A DNA stretch of 57,288 nt from Azonexus sp. (GTDB lineage: Bacteria; Pseudomonadota; Gammaproteobacteria; Burkholderiales; Rhodocyclaceae). Position 1 is the stretch's first letter. Every line of letters starts with the position of its first letter. A program made the position numbers and the translations under genes. Shown piece after piece: positions 41,626-51,703 of this stretch. The stretch covers positions 1 to 57,288 of the forward strand of contig JAUYEI010000127.1 in the NCBI GenBank assembly GCA_030691385.1, in the 5' to 3' direction. The notes beneath the pieces are model-generated. The model searched no databases and was not told the DNA's origin. It saw nothing but the letters and a program-made list of their open reading frames with translations.

Positions 41626-42273
41626 TCAGGCGAGGCGGGTTTTGACCCCGGCAAACACCGCTTCGAAGCTTTCGCGTGAAAGCCGGCCGGTGCGCCAGTT
41701 ATAGCCACTGCAATGATAGCTGTCGACGAGTATTCGCCCGTCCGGCAATGCATGGCTGACGTTGTGGCCGAAAGTAAATTCCTTGAGCTTGAGGCCATAG
41801 GCCCAGAGCAGCGCCTGGTGGGCGATTGCGCCAAGGGCGACGATGACTTTGAGTCGGGGCATCGCGGCCAGTTCGTCCTTCAAGTGGCTGTTGCACTGGC
41901 GAATTTCGGCTGTTGTCGGCTTGTTGGCGGGCGGCAAGCAACGCACGGCATTGGTGATGCGGCAGTTGCTCAGTTGCATGACTGGGTTGGCCCAATTGTC
42001 GGCCCCCAGCGGTTCTGGTTGGCTGGCAAAACCGAAACGGTGCAAAGCGGGGTACAGCAGTTCGCCGGCGACATCGCCGGTAAAGGGGCGGCCAGTCCGG
42101 TTGGCGCCCTTTTCGCCGGGGCCGAGGCCGACGACAAGCAGTTCTGCATCAAGTGAACCAAAGGCGGGAACTGGCAGGGCGTACCATTTGGGGTCGCGCT
42201 GGCGAATGTTGGCAAGGTGCTCAGCCAGTCGTGGGCAGGCTGTACAGCCGGTGGGATCTTGAAATCTTGACAT
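41626..42273 (-). CDS. family 5 uracil-DNA glycosylase (UdgB-type)
   Basis: Excises uracil and some other deaminated bases. A 215-residue protein with motif 1 VVGLGPGEKGANRTGRPFTG and the terminal motif HCSGYNWRTGRLS, both typical of the iron-sulphur family 5 enzymes rather than E. coli Ung. Cysteines in TGCTACPRL and SNCRITNAVRCLPP are the expected cluster ligands. The start MSRFQDPTGC at 42273 avoids overlap with the divergent earP gene. It lies just upstream of uvrC and is probably co-transcribed with it as a repair unit. Confidence 0.9.
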   Translation of the reverse strand: MSRFQDPTGCTACPRLAEHLANIRQRDPKWYALPVPAFGSLDAELLVVGLGPGEKGANRTGRPFTGDVAGELLYPALHRFGFASQPEPLGADNWANPVMQLSNCRITNAVRCLPPANKPTTAEIRQCNSHLKDELAAMPRLKVIVALGAIAHQALLWAYGLKLKEFTFGHNVSHALPDGRILVDSYHCSGYNWRTGRLSRESFEAVFAGVKTRLA

Positions 42274-42297
42274 GGCGTAGATGTTAGCATGGCGGCC

Positions 42298-43380
42298 ATG
42301 CAGCTTCATTGGGACATCTTTTGCCGGGTTATCGACAACTTCGGCGACATCGGCGTTTGTTGGCGTCTAGCCAGGCAACTGGTGGCCGAGCACGGCCGTG
42401 AGGTACGTTTGTGGGTTGATGATCTGTCCAGCCTGCAGCCCTTGTGTCCGTCCGTGGATCCATTGAAAGCAAGGCAGTCGCACCAGGGCGTTGAAATTTG
42501 TCTCTGGGCCGAGGATGCTGCGGTCGACTGCTCGGCGGATGTCGTTATCGAGGCCTTCGCCTGCGACTTACCAACAGGGTATCTGGCGGCAATGAGCCAA
42601 TCTTCGCCAAAACCGTGCTGGATCAATCTCGAATACCTGAGCGCAGAATCCTGGGCTGAGGAGTGTCACGGCATGGCGTCGCCCCACCCCACCCTTCCCT
42701 TGATCAAATATTTCTTTTTCCCGGGATTTTCTGCAAAGACAGGAGGATTGCTGCGTGAGAACGGCTTGTTTGCCGAGCGTGATCGCTATATTGCGGCTGG
42801 GTCGACAAGCGACTCGCTTGAAGTCAGCCTGTTTTGCTATGACAAGGCCCCGGTTGGCGCTTTGCTTGATGCCTTCCGGGACTTAGCTACGCCTCTTGTT
42901 TGTCATGTGCCACCGGGCAAACCACTAGCGGCGGTGCAAGCGCATCTGGGCGGAAACGGGCCGTGGCAGCTTGGCAACGCGCTGATTCAGCCGATTCCTT
43001 TCATGCCAATCGATGATTTCGATCGATTGCTGTGGCGCTGCCACATCAATTTTGTGCGTGGCGAGGATTCGTTTGTGCGTGCCCAGTGGGCCGGCAAACC
43101 GTTTGTCTGGCACGTTTACCCGCAGGACGACGGCGCGCATCTGACCAAGCTGGAGGCGTTTCTCGGGTGCTATGGCGAAGGACTGGATGAGCAAATGAAA
43201 ACGGTCCTCCGCAGGATGTTTGTCGCCTGGAATCTCGGCCGCAATATCGCTTCAGCCTGGCAGGGCTTCGTTGACAGCAGGGTCGCCATTGCCCGCCACA
43301 ACCGGCAATGGGCCGAAAGGCTGGCAGCGAACCCTGATTTGGCCACGGCACTCGTCAAATTCTGTGCGGCCAATGTATAA
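42298..43380 (+). CDS. earP: EF-P arginine rhamnosyltransferase
   Basis: Transfers rhamnose from dTDP-rhamnose to Arg32 of EF-P, needed for full EF-P activity at polyproline stretches. The 360-residue protein has the EarP N-terminus (WDIFCRVIDNFGDIGVCWRL), ARQLVAEHGREVRLWVDDL, and the C-terminal donor-binding region FVRGEDSFVRAQWAGKPFVW followed by HVYPQDDGAH. efp, its substrate, follows 39 bp downstream and carries Arg at the modified position. The start MQLHWDIF at 42298 is chosen; an ATG three codons upstream is possible. Confidence 0.95.
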   Translation: MQLHWDIFCRVIDNFGDIGVCWRLARQLVAEHGREVRLWVDDLSSLQPLCPSVDPLKARQSHQGVEICLWAEDAAVDCSADVVIEAFACDLPTGYLAAMSQSSPKPCWINLEYLSAESWAEECHGMASPHPTLPLIKYFFFPGFSAKTGGLLRENGLFAERDRYIAAGSTSDSLEVSLFCYDKAPVGALLDAFRDLATPLVCHVPPGKPLAAVQAHLGGNGPWQLGNALIQPIPFMPIDDFDRLLWRCHINFVRGEDSFVRAQWAGKPFVWHVYPQDDGAHLTKLEAFLGCYGEGLDEQMKTVLRRMFVAWNLGRNIASAWQGFVDSRVAIARHNRQWAERLAANPDLATALVKFCAANV

Positions 43381-43419
43381 TTTAACGTTTTTCCCTTTTC
43401 TGATCTTAGAGAATCCCGA

Positions 43420-43977
43420 ATGAAAACCGCAATGGAACTCCGCTCCGGCAACGTCATTATGGTCGGTGCCGACCCGCTCGTCGTTCAGAAGAGCGAATAC
43501 AACAAGTCCGGCCGCAACGCCGCTGTTGTCAAAATGAAACTCAAGAACCTGTTGACCGGTGCCGCTTCCGAAGCTGTTTACAAGGCCGACGACAAGTTCG
43601 AGCAGGTCATTCTCGACAAGAAGGAAGTCACCTACTCCTACTTTGCCGATCCGATGTACGTGTTCATGGATGCCGACTACGAGCAGTTCGAAGTCGAAGC
43701 CGAGAACATGACCGACGCGCTGAAGTATCTGGAAGATGGTCTGGCTTGCGAAGTTGTTTTCTACAACGGCAAGGCCATTTCTGTCGAACTGCCGAACAGC
43801 GTCGTGCGCGAGGTTATTTACACCGAGCCGGCCGTCAAGGGCGACACATCGGGCAAGGTCATGAAGCCGGCCAAGCTGGCGACCGGCTTCGAACTACCGG
43901 TTCCGGCTTTCGTCAGCATTGGCGACAAGATCGAAATCGACACCCGTACCGACGAATACAAGAACCGCGTCAAGTAA
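43420..43977 (+). CDS. efp: elongation factor P (Arg32 type)
   Basis: Relieves ribosome stalling at consecutive prolines. 185 residues in three beta-barrel domains. The tip loop is [11 protein letters not shown] with arginine at residue 32 (Met counted as 1), where E. coli-type EF-P has lysine 34, so modification by EarP rather than EpmA is expected. Coupled to earP upstream. It ends before a strong bidirectional hairpin. Confidence 0.97.
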   Translation: MKTAMELRSGNVIMVGADPLVVQKSEYNKSGRNAAVVKMKLKNLLTGAASEAVYKADDKFEQVILDKKEVTYSYFADPMYVFMDADYEQFEVEAENMTDALKYLEDGLACEVVFYNGKAISVELPNSVVREVIYTEPAVKGDTSGKVMKPAKLATGFELPVPAFVSIGDKIEIDTRTDEYKNRVK

Positions 43978-43999
43978 TCAGCGGTTTCTCCAGTATTTG

Positions 44000-44025
44000 A
44001 TTCGGGCAGCTTCGGCTGCCCGAAT
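44000..44025. terminator. hairpin between convergent efp and nagZ
   Basis: ATTCGGGCAGC (44000-44010), loop TTCG, GCTGCCCGAAT (44015-44025): an 11-bp perfect stem. T-runs are weak on both sides, so it is a probable bidirectional terminator. Confidence 0.75.
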
Positions 44026-44030
44026 GCATT

Positions 44031-45050
44031 TCAGGCCATCAGTTTTGCGATGGTCTGCTGGGCGGTGATATAGGTGCTGTCGGATTGCAGCACTTCCCAG
44101 TCTTTTGCGGTCACTTTTGGGGTGAGTGCCTCGACTCGCTGACCGCGTAGCTGATCGATTGCTGGCCTCCAGTTTTCGAGTACGTCGCCGACAACATCCG
44201 GCGCGTTGCACACCAGCAGCATGTCGCAGCCGGCGTTGTAGGCCATCTCGACGCGGTTGAGCATGCCCCCGACCACGCCGGCGCCAACCATCGACAAATC
44301 GTCGGTAAAAACCACCCCATTAAATTTAATGTCATTTCTCAAATAACTTATCCATTTATTTGAAAATACAGCCGTATTGCAATCTACACAGTTGTAAATA
44401 ACGTGTGCCGCCATGACGCCATCGAGGGGTAGTTGCCGGTAGGGAAGGATGTCTTCCTGCATGGCTTCCAGTGCCCGATCATCGACCGGCAATTCGACAT
44501 GCGAATCGGGAATGACGTAACCGTGCCCGGGAAAATGCTTGCCGCAGCTTCCCATTCCGGCCAGATGCAAGCCTTCGCCCAGAGCGGCGGCCAAGGCGAC
44601 GACCACCGCTGGCTGGCGATGGAAGGCGCGATCACCGATGACGCGCGACGGGCCATAGTCGAGGTCGAGGACCGGGGTGAAGGAGTAGTCAACGCCTCGG
44701 GCGCGCAGTTCAGTTGCCAGCACGTAACCGACTTGGCGTGCCGCGGCGAGTGCCGTATCGGGATTGTCATCCCAAAGCTTGCCCAGCGCGGCCATCGCCG
44801 GCAAACGGGTAAAACCGTTGCGGAAGCGCTGTACCCTGCCCCCTTCATGATCGACGGCGATCAGCAGCGCCGGTGTGCGCAGGGCGTGGATTGCCGCGGT
44901 CAAGACCGACAGTTGCTCGGGATCGGCATAGTTCCGCGAAAAGAGGATAATCCCGCCGACCAGCGGATGGCAGAGCCGTTCGCGGTCGAGATCAGTCAGT
45001 TCGGCGCCGGCGATATCAATCATCAGCGGGCCGAGCGGCAAATGCGTCAT
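44031..45050 (-). CDS. nagZ: beta-N-acetylhexosaminidase (GH3)
   Basis: Cleaves GlcNAc from anhydro-muropeptides in peptidoglycan recycling, in the cytoplasm. The 339-residue GH3 protein has the catalytic-loop and substrate motifs CGKHFPGHGYVIPDSHVELP, AVDHEGGRVQRFRNGFTRLP and FTDDLSMVGAG with the nucleophile aspartate. One internal stretch (about residues 216-250, from HVIYNCVDCNTAVFSNKW to DIKFNGVVFT) is encoded by unusually AT-rich DNA. It starts four bases inside the acpS end and is the last gene of the long minus-strand chain. Confidence 0.94.
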   Translation of the reverse strand: MTHLPLGPLMIDIAGAELTDLDRERLCHPLVGGIILFSRNYADPEQLSVLTAAIHALRTPALLIAVDHEGGRVQRFRNGFTRLPAMAALGKLWDDNPDTALAAARQVGYVLATELRARGVDYSFTPVLDLDYGPSRVIGDRAFHRQPAVVVALAAALGEGLHLAGMGSCGKHFPGHGYVIPDSHVELPVDDRALEAMQEDILPYRQLPLDGVMAAHVIYNCVDCNTAVFSNKWISYLRNDIKFNGVVFTDDLSMVGAGVVGGMLNRVEMAYNAGCDMLLVCNAPDVVGDVLENWRPAIDQLRGQRVEALTPKVTAKDWEVLQSDSTYITAQQTIAKLMA

Positions 45051-45424
45051 GCGTGTTCCAGAATCACATAGGCAACGGCGTATTCCGCTTCGTCGCTGAT
45101 CGAAAGATGGGCGTTGAGGTTTTTGTTTTTGAGCATTTTTTCCAGTTGACCGTGGAAGTGCAGTTCCGGCTTGCCCAGATCGTCATGGCCAACCGCAATC
45201 GCCGTCAGCGTGGCCGGTGGGCGCACACCGGTGCCCAGCGCCTTGCTGAAAGCCTCCTTGGCGGCAAAACGCTTGGCGAGAAAGCGACCTTTGTCGGCCG
45301 CCTTGGCGAATTCTTCCATTTCCTGCGGCGCCAGCAGTTTCTCCAGCGCCTTGTCACCATGCCGCTCCCACATGCCGCGCAGGCGGGCAACCGCGACGAT
45401 GTCAGTGCCGATACCGTAAATCAT
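45047..45424 (-). CDS. acpS: holo-[acyl-carrier-protein] synthase
   Basis: Transfers phosphopantetheine from CoA to acyl carrier protein. The 125-residue length is normal. Motifs [13 protein letters not shown] and [20 protein letters not shown] contain the Mg2+-binding Asp and Glu. It overlaps pdxJ upstream and nagZ downstream by four bases each, indicating translational coupling. Confidence 0.95.
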   Translation of the reverse strand: MIYGIGTDIVAVARLRGMWERHGDKALEKLLAPQEMEEFAKAADKGRFLAKRFAAKEAFSKALGTGVRPPATLTAIAVGHDDLGKPELHFHGQLEKMLKNKNLNAHLSISDEAEYAVAYVILEHA

Positions 45425-46176
45425 TCGGGGGAAATCGCCGCTTCGCGCATCAAGGCCTTCATTTCGCCGACCGCCTCGCGCAGACCAACAAAAATGGCGC
45501 GACTGACGATGGCGTGGCCAATGTGGAGCTCGCGTATTCCGGCCAATCGCGCAATGGGCTGGACGTTGTAGTAATTCAGCGCATGCCCGGCATTGAAACG
45601 CATGCCGAGCTGGCGGACAGCCTGCCCAGCCACGCGGACCTTGTCGAGTTCGGCGAACACAGCCGGTGCTTCTGCATCGCGACCTTTATCGTGAAAGGCA
45701 TGGGCGTAGGGACCGGTATGGATTTCGCAGACGCGCGCGCCAATCCGGGCGGCGGCTTCGATTTGCGCCACTTCGGCATCGATGAATACGCTGGTCACGA
45801 TGCCGGCGTCAGCTAGACGCGAGATGACATCCTTCAAGCGCGATTCCTGCGCCAGAATATCGAGGCCACCTTCGGTCGTGACCTCGTGGCGTCCCTCGGG
45901 AACCAGCATGGCCATTTCCGGCTTGAGAGCACAGGCAATGCCGACCATTTCGTCGGTCGCCGCCATTTCGAGATTGAGCTTGATCTGGGTAGTTTCACGA
46001 AGACGACGGACGTCGGCGTCCTGAATATGGCGGCGATCTTCGCGCAGATGCACGGTGATGCCATCAGCCCCGCCCAGATGGGCTTCAACGGCGCCCCAGA
46101 CCGGGTCTGGCTCGTAAGTCCGGCGCGCCTGGCGGATGGTCGCCACGTGGTCGATATTGACGCCAAGTTCGATCAT
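45421..46176 (-). CDS. pdxJ: pyridoxine 5'-phosphate synthase
   Basis: Condenses 3-amino-1-hydroxyacetone phosphate with deoxyxylulose phosphate to pyridoxine phosphate. The 251-residue TIM-barrel protein shows [39 protein letters not shown] and the phosphate-binding [16 protein letters not shown]. It overlaps recO and acpS by four bases, the usual arrangement recO-pdxJ-acpS. Confidence 0.97.
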   Translation of the reverse strand: MIELGVNIDHVATIRQARRTYEPDPVWGAVEAHLGGADGITVHLREDRRHIQDADVRRLRETTQIKLNLEMAATDEMVGIACALKPEMAMLVPEGRHEVTTEGGLDILAQESRLKDVISRLADAGIVTSVFIDAEVAQIEAAARIGARVCEIHTGPYAHAFHDKGRDAEAPAVFAELDKVRVAGQAVRQLGMRFNAGHALNYYNVQPIARLAGIRELHIGHAIVSRAIFVGLREAVGEMKALMREAAISPE

Positions 46177-46901
46177 AGCTCTTGCAACTCCTTGAATATC
46201 TTGCGTGTTTCAAGTTCTTTTCCAGCCAGATAATAAGCCATCAGCGTGCGCATCAAGGCCTTGCTTTCATAGCGCGAACGCGAGTCGGCAAAGTCCTCGG
46301 CCTCGAGATCGAGCAAGGTCTTGCCAACGACGACTTGGGCCGCTGCCTCTTCGTGTTCAAGGCGTACCGGTCCCTGTTCCATGCGGTAAGTGTAAAACGC
46401 TTCCGGCAGGATCGGGTTGCCGGCGCTATCGTGATTCAGCGTCAGGCCGTAGCCCAACTCCTGCAGGAGCGCTTTTTCGAAGCTGCGCAAGTCGGCTTCG
46501 CGAACTTTACCCGACGGATCAGCCGCCAATCGGACCAGCATTTTGGTGTAATGGGTAAATAAATGTTCGTGCGCATCTTCGCGCGGCAACAGGTGCATCA
46601 GCAGCTCGTTGAGGTAATAGCCACAGAACAGTGCCTCGCCGGAAAGCAAGGGCTGCCCGCCTTGCCACTCGGCTTTCATCAGGGTCAGCACTTCGCCCTT
46701 GCCTGCCCAGCCGATTTCAATCGGCTGAAAGGCCATGAGCAGACCGCGGATCGCCGAACGCGGTCGGCGCGCACCGCGGGCCAGCAAGGCCATCCGCCCG
46801 AAATCGCGGGAAAATACTTCAACAATGAGGCTGGTTTCCCGAAAGGGATAGCTGTGTAGAACGTAAGCCGGCTGGCCGTCGACTTTGCTGCGCAGGTTCA
46901 T
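46173..46901 (-). CDS. recO: DNA repair protein RecO
   Basis: Loads RecA with RecR in RecF-pathway recombination. The 242-residue protein has an N-terminal OB fold ([35 protein letters not shown]) and a helical C-terminal domain ([20 protein letters not shown]). Zinc-binding cysteines are not evident, as in many proteobacterial RecO. It overlaps era and pdxJ by four bases each. Confidence 0.94.
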   Translation of the reverse strand: MNLRSKVDGQPAYVLHSYPFRETSLIVEVFSRDFGRMALLARGARRPRSAIRGLLMAFQPIEIGWAGKGEVLTLMKAEWQGGQPLLSGEALFCGYYLNELLMHLLPREDAHEHLFTHYTKMLVRLAADPSGKVREADLRSFEKALLQELGYGLTLNHDSAGNPILPEAFYTYRMEQGPVRLEHEEAAAQVVVGKTLLDLEAEDFADSRSRYESKALMRTLMAYYLAGKELETRKIFKELQEL

Positions 46902-47782
46902 TCGTAGCCGAGGCTCTTCAGCAGGCGTTCGTCATCATTCCAGCCCGACTTTACCTTGACCCAGATTTCAAGATAAACCTTGCCACCGAACAGGCGTTCC
47001 ATATCCTGTCGCGCCTCAGAGGCAATACGTTTGAGCTGTTCGCCGCCCTTGCCAATCACGATGGCCTTGTGGCCCTCACGATCAACAACGATGGCGGCGA
47101 AAATCCGGCGCAAGTCGCCTTCGGTTTCAAACCGCTCAATTTCAACTGCTGTAGCATATGGCAGCTCGTCGCCAAGCAGGCGAAAGACCTTTTCGCGGAT
47201 ATATTCGGAAGCGAGGAAACGTTCGCTTTTGTCAGTCAGGTCATCTTCCGGGAACATCAGGCCATCGTTGGGCAGATGTTTCCTGGCTTCATTCAGCAGG
47301 TCCTCTGTTTGCCGCCCTTTGGCGGCGCTGACCGGAATGACCGCGGCGTAATCGTGATCGGCTGCAACCTCGGCCAGGAATGGCAGCAAGGCGGCGCGAT
47401 CCTTCTGCAAATCGGTTTTGTTAACGACCAGGATGACCGGCCGGTCCTTGGGCAGCAGGCGAACGACGGCCTTGTCCTTGGCATCATAACGACCGGCCTC
47501 GACGACGAAAATCACGACGTCGACATCGCTCAGGGTTTGAGTTACGCCGCGATTCATCGCGCGGTTCAGCGCATTGGAGTATTTTGTCTGAAAACCAGGC
47601 GTGTCGACAAAAACGAACTGCGCGTCGTCCTTGGTCAGAATGCCGGTGATGCGGTGCCGCGTGGTCTGCGCCTTGCGCGAGACGATGCTGATCTTTTCGC
47701 CAATCAGCTTGTTGAGCAGGGTCGATTTGCCAACATTGGGACGACCGACGATGGCGATATATCCGGAACGAAATTTTTTCAT
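46898..47782 (-). CDS. era: GTPase Era
   Basis: An essential GTPase that binds the 3' end of 16S rRNA in 30S maturation. The 294-residue protein has G1 [14 protein letters not shown], the G2 region [11 protein letters not shown]3 DTPGFQ, G4 VVNKTDLQ and G5 VSAAKG. The C-terminal KH domain has [20 protein letters not shown]. It overlaps rnc and recO by four bases, the rnc-era-recO order conserved in proteobacteria. Confidence 0.97.
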   Translation of the reverse strand: MKKFRSGYIAIVGRPNVGKSTLLNKLIGEKISIVSRKAQTTRHRITGILTKDDAQFVFVDTPGFQTKYSNALNRAMNRGVTQTLSDVDVVIFVVEAGRYDAKDKAVVRLLPKDRPVILVVNKTDLQKDRAALLPFLAEVAADHDYAAVIPVSAAKGRQTEDLLNEARKHLPNDGLMFPEDDLTDKSERFLASEYIREKVFRLLGDELPYATAVEIERFETEGDLRRIFAAIVVDREGHKAIVIGKGGEQLKRIASEARQDMERLFGGKVYLEIWVKVKSGWNDDERLLKSLGYE

Positions 47783-48447
47783 GCAGAGAGTTCTTTCAGC
47801 GCCTTGTCGGCAGCAACCTGTTCGGCGATCCGCCGGCTTGAGCCATGGCCGACAGTTCGCAAGGAAGGAGATTCGATTTCGCAGGCCACCTCGAAGCGTT
47901 GCTCATGGGCGGCGCCGGTGGCTTCGAGCAGTTGATAGCGCGGCAATGGCTTTTTACGACCCTGTAGCCACTCCTGCAGGCGGGTTTTCGCATCCTTTTG
48001 AAACTCGCCGGGCTTCAGCCTGGCAAGCAATGGGGCATAGAGTTTGTCGATGACCGCCTGCGCCGCCAAAAAACCGGCATCAAGATAAATGGCGCCGAAC
48101 ACGGCTTCCAGCGCATCGGCCAGAATGGATGGACGCAGCGCCCCGCCGCTTTTCAGCTCACCTTCGCCAAGACGCAGGGCATCGCCAATATTCAGGCCAA
48201 GCGCCAGTTGGTGCAAGGCATCCTGATTGACGAGATTGGCGCGCAATCGGGAGAGATCACCCTCCGGCAGTTCCGGGAAGCGGTGAAACAAGGCGGCCGC
48301 GATAGCGCAGTCGAGAATGCCGTCACCAAGAAATTCAAGGCGCTCGTTGTTTTGTGCACCAAAACTGCGATGCGTCAGCGCGGTCCGAAGAAGATGCGGG
48401 TCGGAAAACGAGTGGCCAAGTTGGCGGGCGACAGAGGATGCGGTCAT
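47779..48447 (-). CDS. rnc: ribonuclease III
   Basis: Cleaves double-stranded RNA in rRNA processing and regulation. 222 residues. The catalytic signature is [20 protein letters not shown] (Gly where many have Ser), and the second acidic site lies in [15 protein letters not shown]. The C-terminal dsRNA-binding domain runs from [20 protein letters not shown] to [10 protein letters not shown]. It overlaps era by four bases. Confidence 0.97.
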   Translation of the reverse strand: MTASSVARQLGHSFSDPHLLRTALTHRSFGAQNNERLEFLGDGILDCAIAAALFHRFPELPEGDLSRLRANLVNQDALHQLALGLNIGDALRLGEGELKSGGALRPSILADALEAVFGAIYLDAGFLAAQAVIDKLYAPLLARLKPGEFQKDAKTRLQEWLQGRKKPLPRYQLLEATGAAHEQRFEVACEIESPSLRTVGHGSSRRIAEQVAADKALKELSA

Positions 48448-48450
48448 GCC

Positions 48451-48804
48451 TTATCCAGCAGTCGACCCCTTGTAGTCGATCAATAGGCTGACGTTCCAGA
48501 AAAGATGAATTCGTTTTTCATAATCGAAGGAAATGACGACCTTGCCATTTTCCTTCGTGATATCCAGTTGACTTGACTTGAAATCCAGCATGTCAATGTC
48601 TGCGAATTTGTCAAAAGATGCTCGGATATCAGCGACCGTTGAGTCAGGGCCGGCTTTAGCGGCAGTCGCCTTGATATCCTTGAGAATTTTCTGGTACTCA
48701 ATAAAAGTCGGTGTCACTTTCATGCCCAACACGGCAACCAGAATGAGAATGACGCTCCAGAACATCAGCCCGGACAGGGCAACGCCACGTTGATTTTTCA
48801 TCAT
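48451..48804 (-). CDS. DUF4845 membrane protein
   Basis: A 117-residue protein with one N-terminal membrane helix (GLMFWSVILILVAVLGMKVT) preceded by NQRGVAL as in pilin-like proteins, then a small extracytoplasmic domain. DUF4845 proteins regularly occur between lepB and rnc in betaproteobacteria and have no established function. It lies 3 bp before rnc and 6 bp after lepB, so it is part of the operon. Confidence 0.88.
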   Translation of the reverse strand: MMKNQRGVALSGLMFWSVILILVAVLGMKVTPTFIEYQKILKDIKATAAKAGPDSTVADIRASFDKFADIDMLDFKSSQLDITKENGKVVISFDYEKRIHLFWNVSLLIDYKGSTAG

Positions 48805-48810
48805 ATCCCC

Positions 48811-49599
48811 TTACCTGAATGAACCGATCCGGCTGAAATCGCTGAAATTCAACCAGATAAAGAACGCTTTGCCGACGATGTTTGCCTCGGGCACGAACCC
48901 CCAAGCCCGGCTATCACGGCTGTTGTCGCGATTGTCGCCCATCATGAAGTAGTGACCGGCCGGCACCTTGCAACTCACGCCCGCAGCATGGTAAGTGCAA
49001 TTTTCACGGTGCGGAAAGCGGGCAGCGTCCGGAATAAAGGCCGGGGCATCCGCATCATTAAGGGCACGGTGTTCGGTATCACCAAATTTTTCAAGCAGTT
49101 GCTCGGAGTAATAAAGTCGCTCCGGGTGCAGATAATCCCCTATTTTTTGCGTCGGGACAGCCTGGCCATTGATGGTCAGTCGCTTGTTCTGATAGGTCAC
49201 GGTGTCACCGGGCAAGCCGACGACGCGCTTGATGTAATCGAGTGAGGGATCTTCCGGGTAGCGGAAAACCATGACATCGCCCCGCTGCGGGGTGTTCATG
49301 TCGATAATTTTTTTATTGATCACCGGCAGACGAACACCGTAGGTGAACTTGTTAACCAGAATGAAATCACCAACCAGCAAAGTCGGAATCATCGAGCCTG
49401 ACGGAATCTTGAACGGTTCGAAAAGAAAGGAACGCAGCACGAAAACGATCAGGATGACCGGGAAAAAACTTGCGCCCCACTCCACCCAGAGCGGTTCCTT
49501 GGCATTTTTGGCGCGCAGTTTCCGGAATTTGAGGATGTCCACCGCGTACAGCACACCGGTGACGACCAGCAGCACAAATAGAATCAAGGCAAAGTTCAT
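48811..49599 (-). CDS. lepB: signal peptidase I
   Basis: Cleaves signal peptides of exported proteins at the outer face of the inner membrane. The 262-residue protein has two N-terminal membrane helices. The catalytic serine is in PSGSMIPTLLVGDFILVNKF and the lysine in DYIKRVVGLPGDTV. The remaining signature is GHYFMMGDNRDNSRDSRAWG. It lies downstream of lepA by eight bases. Confidence 0.97.
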   Translation of the reverse strand: MNFALILFVLLVVTGVLYAVDILKFRKLRAKNAKEPLWVEWGASFFPVILIVFVLRSFLFEPFKIPSGSMIPTLLVGDFILVNKFTYGVRLPVINKKIIDMNTPQRGDVMVFRYPEDPSLDYIKRVVGLPGDTVTYQNKRLTINGQAVPTQKIGDYLHPERLYYSEQLLEKFGDTEHRALNDADAPAFIPDAARFPHRENCTYHAAGVSCKVPAGHYFMMGDNRDNSRDSRAWGFVPEANIVGKAFFIWLNFSDFSRIGSFR

Positions 49600-49607
49600 T
49601 GCAATTC

Positions 49608-51398
49608 TCAGTTATCGACGCGCAGTACAGCCAGAAACGCTTCCTGCGGAATTTCGACGCTACCAACTTGCTTCATACGTTTCTTGCCGGCCTTTTGTTT
49701 CTCCAGCAGTTTTTTCTTGCGCGAGATATCGCCGCCATAGCACTTGGCCAGCACGTCCTTGCGCATCGCCTTGACGTTCTCGCGCGAAATGATGTGCGAG
49801 CCGATAGCTGCCTGAATGGCTACGTCGTACATCTGGCGGGGAATCAGTTCGCGCATTTTGCTCGCCAATTCGCGACCGCGATATTGTGCATTGGCACGGT
49901 GCACGATCAGCGACAGGGCATCGACTTTTTCGCTGTTGATCAGGATATCCAGCTTCACGACATCGGCGGCGCGGTATTCCTTGAAATCGTAGTCAAGCGA
50001 GGCATAACCCTTCGAGCAGGATTTCAGCTTGTCAAAGAAGTCCATCACCACTTCAGCCATCGGCATTTCATAGACCAGCTTTACCTGGCGGCCATGGTAG
50101 TGCATGTCGACCTGGTTGCCACGCTTCTGGTTGCACAGCGTAATGACGTTACCCAGGTAATCCTGCGGCACGAAGATGGTGGCCGTGATGATCGGTTCGC
50201 GGACTTCTTCGGTTTTGGTGATATCCGGCAGCTTGGCCGGATTTTCGACCTCGACGATTGAGCCATCACGCATGACAACCTGGTAGACCACCGTAGGCGC
50301 CGTGGTGATCAAATCCTGATCGAACTCCCGCTCCAGACGCTCCTGAACGATTTCCATGTGCAGGAGGCCCAGGAAGCCGCAGCGAAAACCAAAACCAAGC
50401 GCCTGAGAGACTTCTGGTTCGTAGTGCAACGAGGCATCGTTGAGCTTGAGCTTCTCGAGCGATTCGCGCAGCGAGTCGTACTGGTTGGATTCAATGGGGT
50501 ACAACCCGGCGAAAACCTGCGGCTTGATTTCCTTGAAGCCCGGTAGCGCTTCGGCTGCCTTACGGTCCATCCTGGTGATCGTATCGCCGACCTTGGCTGC
50601 CTGCAGTTCCTTGATGCCAGAAATGACGAAACCGACTTCACCAGCTCGCAGCGCCTCGCGTGACTCGGATTTTGGGGAAAATACGCCAACCTGCTCGCAC
50701 AATTGCTGTGCGCCGGTGGCCATGAAGAGCAACTTGTCCTTGGGTCTCAAGACACCATCGACCACGCGCACCAACATGACGACGCCGACGTAGTTGTCGA
50801 ACCATGAATCGATAATCAATGCCTTGAGCGGTGCTTCCGGATCGCCCTTGGGCGGGGGAATGCGCGCGACAACGGCCTCCAGGATATCCTCTACCCCAAG
50901 GCCTGTCTTGGCCGAAGCCAGGACAGCCTCGGATGCATCGATACCGATGACGTCCTCGATTTCCTGTCGTGCATTTTCCGGGTCGGCTGACGGTAGATCG
51001 ATCTTGTTCAAGACCGGCACCACCTCGACATCAAGCTCTAGCGCCGTGTAGCAGTTGGCCACCGTCTGTGCCTCGACACCCTGCGAGGCATCAACTACCA
51101 GCAAGGCACCTTCGCAGGCCGACAGTGAGCGTGAGACTTCGTAGGAAAAGTCGACGTGTCCCGGTGTGTCGATTAGGTTCAAGTTGTAAACTTTGCCGTT
51201 ACGCGCCTTGTAGCTCAAGGATGCCGTTTGTGCCTTGATGGTAATACCGCGCTCACGCTCGATATCCATCGAATCGAGCACCTGCGCTTCCATCTCGCGA
51301 TCGGAAAGTCCACCGCAGAGGTGAATGATGCGATCAGCCAGCGTTGATTTGCCGTGGTCGATATGCGCAATGATCGAGAAGTTTCTAATATGATCCAT
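49608..51398 (-). CDS. lepA: elongation factor 4 (LepA) GTPase
   Basis: A ribosome-binding translational GTPase related to EF-G. The 596-residue protein has G1 [16 protein letters not shown]3 [13 protein letters not shown]4 [12 protein letters not shown], domain II, the EF-G-like domain V and the LepA-specific C-terminal domain ([20 protein letters not shown]). It is separated from the upstream genes by a terminator-like hairpin, so it may have its own promoter. lepB follows. Confidence 0.97.
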   Translation of the reverse strand: MDHIRNFSIIAHIDHGKSTLADRIIHLCGGLSDREMEAQVLDSMDIERERGITIKAQTASLSYKARNGKVYNLNLIDTPGHVDFSYEVSRSLSACEGALLVVDASQGVEAQTVANCYTALELDVEVVPVLNKIDLPSADPENARQEIEDVIGIDASEAVLASAKTGLGVEDILEAVVARIPPPKGDPEAPLKALIIDSWFDNYVGVVMLVRVVDGVLRPKDKLLFMATGAQQLCEQVGVFSPKSESREALRAGEVGFVISGIKELQAAKVGDTITRMDRKAAEALPGFKEIKPQVFAGLYPIESNQYDSLRESLEKLKLNDASLHYEPEVSQALGFGFRCGFLGLLHMEIVQERLEREFDQDLITTAPTVVYQVVMRDGSIVEVENPAKLPDITKTEEVREPIITATIFVPQDYLGNVITLCNQKRGNQVDMHYHGRQVKLVYEMPMAEVVMDFFDKLKSCSKGYASLDYDFKEYRAADVVKLDILINSEKVDALSLIVHRANAQYRGRELASKMRELIPRQMYDVAIQAAIGSHIISRENVKAMRKDVLAKCYGGDISRKKKLLEKQKAGKKRMKQVGSVEIPQEAFLAVLRVDN

Positions 51399-51408
51399 TG
51401 GTGCCAGT

Positions 51409-51434
51409 AAAAAAGGGCGCTGTCCGGCGCCCTT
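51409..51434 (-). terminator. terminator upstream of lepA
   Basis: GGGCGC (51415-51420) and GCGCCC (51427-51432) form a stem followed on the minus strand by TTTTTTAC. It lies after the glutaredoxin-like gene and 10 bp before the lepA start. Confidence 0.8.
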
Positions 51435-51457
51435 CCCTTTTTAGAAGACCCTGAATT

Positions 51458-51703
51458 TTAGCGGATTCCAGCCAAATATTCACGGGTTTTGGCTTCATCC
51501 AGAAAGTAATGGCAAAGCTCGGTGTCGCCATGGAGCAGTACAGGCACCAACTCATCGTACCGGGCCTCAAGGGCTGGGTCTGCATCGACATCCAGCACGG
51601 TGACTGAGGCGCCAAACTCTTCTGCTAGCGGCTTTAATGCCACCTCCATGTCGTGACAGAGATGGCAGTAGCCGCGACTCATCAGGGTCAACTCAATTGC
51701 CAT
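51458..51703 (-). CDS. glutaredoxin-like protein (DUF836)
   Basis: An 81-residue thioredoxin-fold protein with a CxxC active site (MSRGYCHLCHDMEVALKPLA) followed by the Pro-containing DELVPVLLHGDTELCHY. Small thiol oxidoreductases of this type often follow mucD in betaproteobacteria. The start MAIELTLMSRGYC at 51703 overlaps the mucD stop by 11 bp. Role unknown, probably cytoplasmic thiol exchange. Confidence 0.88.
   Translation of the reverse strand: MAIELTLMSRGYCHLCHDMEVALKPLAEEFGASVTVLDVDADPALEARYDELVPVLLHGDTELCHYFLDEAKTREYLAGIR

Noticed and set aside
44000..44025. Phage or island attachment site
   Set aside because: A simple perfect hairpin between convergent genes, best explained as a terminator.
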